Translations under genes and position numbers: made by a program
DNA from: Gordonia amicalis NBRC 100051 = JCM 11271
GTDB lineage: Bacteria; Actinomycetota; Actinomycetes; Mycobacteriales; Mycobacteriaceae
Reading direction: 5' to 3'
Assembly (NCBI RefSeq): GCF_000332995.1
Contig: NZ_BANS01000042.1
Span: 1 to 55,087, forward strand
Length of the DNA: 55,087 bases
Notes under the pieces: model-generated
What the model was told of the DNA's origin: nothing
The model's database searches: none
Seen by the model: the letters and a program-made list of their open reading frames with translations, nothing else
Part shown: piece by piece, positions 52,323-55,087 of the stretch
Numbering within the stretch: position 1 is the stretch's first letter
How the letters are laid out: every line of letters begins with the position of its first letter

Positions 52323-54875
52323 TCAGCCGAGCACCAACGACTCCCCGTCGGCACTGACGTTCACCGGAACGATGTCGCCGTCGCGGATGTCTCCCTTCAG
52401 CAACTGCTTGGCGAGCTGGTCACCGATGGCCTGCTGCACCAGCCGGCGCAGCGGACGAGCACCGTACAGCGGATCGAATCCACGTGCGCCCAGCCATTCC
52501 TTGGCCTTCGGCGACACCTCGAGGTCGAGGCGACGCTGGGCCAGCCGCTTCTTGAGCTGTCCGAGCTGGATGTCGACGATCGCCACCAGCTCCTCGGGGC
52601 TGAGCGCATCGAAGATCACCACGTCGTCGAGCCGGTTGATGAACTCGGGCTTGAACGCCGAGCGCACCGCCGCCATGACCTGGTCCTTGTCGCCACCGGC
52701 GCCGAGGTTCGAGGTCAGGATCAGGATGGTGTTGCGGAAGTCCACCGTCCGTCCCTGGCCGTCGGTGAGTCGGCCTTCGTCGAGCACCTGCAGCAGCACG
52801 TCGAACACGTCCGGGTGGGCCTTCTCGATCTCGTCGAACAGGACCACCGTGTACGGGCGACGACGCACGGCCTCGGTCAGCTGACCACCGGCCTCGTACC
52901 CGACATAGCCGGGAGGAGCACCGACGAGCCTTGCGACGCTGTGCTTCTCGCCGTACTCGCTCATGTCGATGCGGACCATCGCGCGCTCGTCGTCGAACAG
53001 GAACTCCGCGAGCGCCTTGGCCAGCTCGGTCTTGCCGACACCGGTGGGGCCGAGGAACATGAACGAGCCGAGCGGCCGGTTCGGGTCGGCGACACCGGCG
53101 CGTGCACGACGCACCGCGTCGGAAACGGCCTCGACAGCGGCCTTCTGACCGATGACTCGATGCCCCAGTTCGTCTTCCATGCGCAGCAGCTTGGCGGTCT
53201 CACCTTCGAGCATGCGTCCGGCCGGGATTCCGGTCCACGACGACACGACCTGCGCCACGTCGTCGGGTCCGACCTCCTCCTGCAGCATCACGTCCTGGCC
53301 GGGATCGGTGCCGGTCTTCTCCAGTGCGGCCTCGAGTTCCTTCTCCAGGCCCGGGATTCGGCCGTACCGCAGCTCGGCCGCGCGCCCGAGGTCACCGTCG
53401 CGCTCGGCGCGATCGGCCTCGCCGCGAAGACGGTCCAGCTCCTCCTTGAGGTCGCGTACCGCGTCGATCGCGGTCTTCTCCGACTGCCACCGCGCGGAGA
53501 GCTCGTTGAGCTTCTCCTTCTGGTCGGCCAGTTCGGCGCGTAGCTTCTCGAGCCGCTCCTTCGACGCCGCGTCGGTTTCCTTCTGCAGCGCAACCTCTTC
53601 AACCTCCAGCCGACGGACGATGCGCTCGACCTCGTCGATCTCGACGGGGCGCGAGTCGATCTCCATCCGCAGCCGCGACGCCGCCTCGTCGACGAGGTCG
53701 ATGGCCTTGTCGGGGAGGAATCGCGAGGTGATGTAGCGGTCGGAAAGTGTTGCCGCAGCGACCAATGCGGAGTCGGTGATGCGCACGCCGTGGTGCACCT
53801 CGTACCGGTCCTTGAGGCCGCGGAGGATGCCGATGGCGTCCTCGACCGACGGTTCGCCGACGTACACCTGCTGGAAGCGACGCTCGAGTGCGGCGTCCTT
53901 CTCGATGTACTTGCGGTACTCCTCGAGGGTCGTGGCACCGACCAGCCGCAGCTCGCCACGGGCGAGCATCGGCTTGATCATGTTGCCCGCGTCCATCGCG
54001 GAATCGCCGGTCGCGCCGGCACCGACGATGGTGTGCAGCTCGTCGATGAAGGTGATGACCTGTCCGGCCGATCCCTTGATCTCGTCGAGCACGGCCTTCA
54101 GCCGCTCCTCGAATTCGCCGCGGTACTTGGCACCGGCGACCATCGAACCCATGTCGAGGGAGATGACGGTCTTGCCGCGCAGCGATTCCGGCACGTCGCC
54201 GGCGACGATGCGCTGGGCCAGACCCTCGACGATCGCCGTCTTGCCGACGCCGGGCTCACCGATGAGGACCGGGTTGTTCTTGGTCCGGCGGCTGAGCACC
54301 TGCACGACACGACGGATCTCGGTGTCGCGCCCGATGACCGGGTCGAGGTTGCCCTCGCGGGCCGCCGCGGTCAGGTCGGTCGAGTACTTCTCGAGTGCCT
54401 GGTAGGTCGACTCCGGGTCCTCGGAGGTGACCCGGGCGCTGCCGCGTACGGCGACGAACGCGTCCCGCAACTCCTGCGGGGTCGCGCCGGCGTTGTGCAG
54501 CAACTTGGCTACGTCGGAGTCACCGGTCGCCAGACCGACGACGACGTGCTCGGTCGAGACGTACTCGTCGTCGAGTTCACCAGCGAGCTGCTGAGCTGCG
54601 CTGATGGCCGCGATCGATTCGCGGGAAAGCTGGGGCGTCGCACTGGCCTGGGCCACCGTCGGCATGCGATCGACCAGTCCTTGGGCCTGCGCACGAACGC
54701 TCGACGGGTCCACGCCCACTGCTTTGAGCAGTGGCGACGCGATGCCGTCGGACTGATCGAGCAACGCCACCAGGATGTGGGCCGGTCGCACATCGGGGTT
54801 GCCAGCACTGGCCGCCGCCTGCACAGCAGCGCTCAATGCCTGCTGTGTCTTCGTGGTGGGGGTGAAGCTGTCCAC
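52323..54875 (-). CDS. clpB: ATP-dependent disaggregase ClpB
   Basis: Hsp100 chaperone that resolubilises protein aggregates with DnaK. The 850-residue protein is full length. N-domain: [20 protein letters not shown] and [22 protein letters not shown]1 Walker A is [20 protein letters not shown]. The coiled-coil M domain spans about residues 405-525 ([20 protein letters not shown]), which separates ClpB from ClpC and ClpA. NBD2 Walker A is [20 protein letters not shown], and the C-terminus is [20 protein letters not shown]. There is no ClpP-binding IGF loop in view. GTG 54875 starts it, with GAAAGG ahead. In M. tuberculosis this gene (Rv0384c) directly follows ttfA. HAIR-like sites upstream suggest HspR control. 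Confidence 0.98.
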   Translation of the reverse strand: MDSFTPTTKTQQALSAAVQAAASAGNPDVRPAHILVALLDQSDGIASPLLKAVGVDPSSVRAQAQGLVDRMPTVAQASATPQLSRESIAAISAAQQLAGELDDEYVSTEHVVVGLATGDSDVAKLLHNAGATPQELRDAFVAVRGSARVTSEDPESTYQALEKYSTDLTAAAREGNLDPVIGRDTEIRRVVQVLSRRTKNNPVLIGEPGVGKTAIVEGLAQRIVAGDVPESLRGKTVISLDMGSMVAGAKYRGEFEERLKAVLDEIKGSAGQVITFIDELHTIVGAGATGDSAMDAGNMIKPMLARGELRLVGATTLEEYRKYIEKDAALERRFQQVYVGEPSVEDAIGILRGLKDRYEVHHGVRITDSALVAAATLSDRYITSRFLPDKAIDLVDEAASRLRMEIDSRPVEIDEVERIVRRLEVEEVALQKETDAASKERLEKLRAELADQKEKLNELSARWQSEKTAIDAVRDLKEELDRLRGEADRAERDGDLGRAAELRYGRIPGLEKELEAALEKTGTDPGQDVMLQEEVGPDDVAQVVSSWTGIPAGRMLEGETAKLLRMEDELGHRVIGQKAAVEAVSDAVRRARAGVADPNRPLGSFMFLGPTGVGKTELAKALAEFLFDDERAMVRIDMSEYGEKHSVARLVGAPPGYVGYEAGGQLTEAVRRRPYTVVLFDEIEKAHPDVFDVLLQVLDEGRLTDGQGRTVDFRNTILILTSNLGAGGDKDQVMAAVRSAFKPEFINRLDDVVIFDALSPEELVAIVDIQLGQLKKRLAQRRLDLEVSPKAKEWLGARGFDPLYGARPLRRLVQQAIGDQLAKQLLKGDIRDGDIVPVNVSADGESLVLG

Positions 54876-54904
54876 TCGCGTGCACCTTTCTCTTTAGTCC
54901 AACA

Positions 54905-54966
54905 GGCTCAAGTATGAGCCATACGGAGGGTGCAACACCAACAAAGTTGAGTACATTCCGCTCAGC
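54905..54966 (-). promoter_or_regulatory. HAIR-like (HspR) inverted repeats upstream of clpB
   Basis: Two dyads. The first, GTTGAGT-N7-GCTCAGC (54946-54966), has the exact arm and spacer lengths of the HAIR element (CTTGAGT-N7-ACTCAAG), one arm matching at 6 of 7 positions and the other weaker. The second, GGCTCA-AGTA-TGAGCC (54905-54920), is a perfect 6-4-6 palindrome. clpB is a known HspR target in actinobacteria; binding here is inference. Confidence 0.65.
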
Positions 54967-54977
54967 TTCGTCTGATA

Positions 54978-54993
54978 TGTGAACTGCATCACA
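54978..54993. promoter_or_regulatory. CRP/GlxR-type cAMP-receptor site
   Basis: TGTGA-ACTGCA-TCACA, a perfect match to the half-sites TGTGA-N6-TCACA, extended by one more pair (A...T) at 54977 and 54994. It lies about 100 bases upstream of the clpB start and could equally serve a gene beyond the right edge. The last ~95 bases of the window show no gene. Confidence 0.72.
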
Positions 54994-55087
54994 TCGGACG
55001 TACCTAGCTGTACTGACCCGAGAGGTTGGGTACGCGGCTGGCTGGTGGTTGTCCTCCGAGTGCTGTGTGACCGCGGTGGTGATTGAA

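Overview
The window looks like chromosome of a mycolic-acid actinobacterium of the order Mycobacteriales, most likely Gordonia or a close relative (inference). The reasons are the high GC content, frequent GTG starts, a TtfA homologue (a trehalose monomycolate transport factor) and a core gene order that, from memory, follows the M. tuberculosis block Rv0357c to Rv0384c: purA, Rv0358-like, Rv0360c-like, Rv0361-like, fba, DedA, TrmH, pyrE, ttfA and clpB.

Region 1 (1-22.7 kb) is mostly core. It holds purT (cut by the left edge), a UBP zinc-finger protein, a frameshifted Na+/H+ antiporter, a class III adenylate cyclase, a carotenoid oxygenase, purA, a Tat/lipoprotein polysaccharide deacetylase broken by a C7 tract, a CDF metal exporter behind an ArsR-type palindrome, a FUSC protein, a very acidic membrane protein, hemerythrin and fba. 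Two unrelated families of polyprenyl-phosphate translocase (DUF368 and DedA) sit side by side, followed by trmH, pyrE and ttfA.

Between ttfA and clpB, neighbours in M. tuberculosis, about 30 kb of accessory DNA is inserted. Its first half (22.7-39.7 kb) is a catabolic cluster: class III aminotransferase, YdiJ-like FAD/Fe-S oxidase, aldehyde dehydrogenase, ectoine-hydrolase-like M24 protein, class I/II aminotransferase, M20 deacylase, ProP-like transporter, GntR/FCD regulator, DUF3830 protein, amidase and two Asp/Glu-racemase-superfamily enzymes. Three copies of an ATTGT-N2-ACAAT palindrome precede its transcription units and probably form the regulon of the GntR protein. The gene set resembles ectoine degradation (DoeA/B/C/D plus EutA-like), but the substrate is not proven.

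The second half (40.5-52.2 kb) holds a SigK-type sigma factor without a neighbouring anti-sigma gene, a GIY-YIG protein, and a selenocysteine module: selenoprotein formate dehydrogenase fdhA with an in-frame TGA and a SECIS-like hairpin, its Fe-S and NrfD-type subunits, selD, tRNA-Sec, selA and selB. clpB then resumes the core, with HAIR-like and CRP/GlxR-like sites upstream.

A 46-bp repeat occurs in tandem pairs at five places. It supplies stop codons to two genes and the start of selA, and in one gene it is translated in frame between iron-sulfur motifs.
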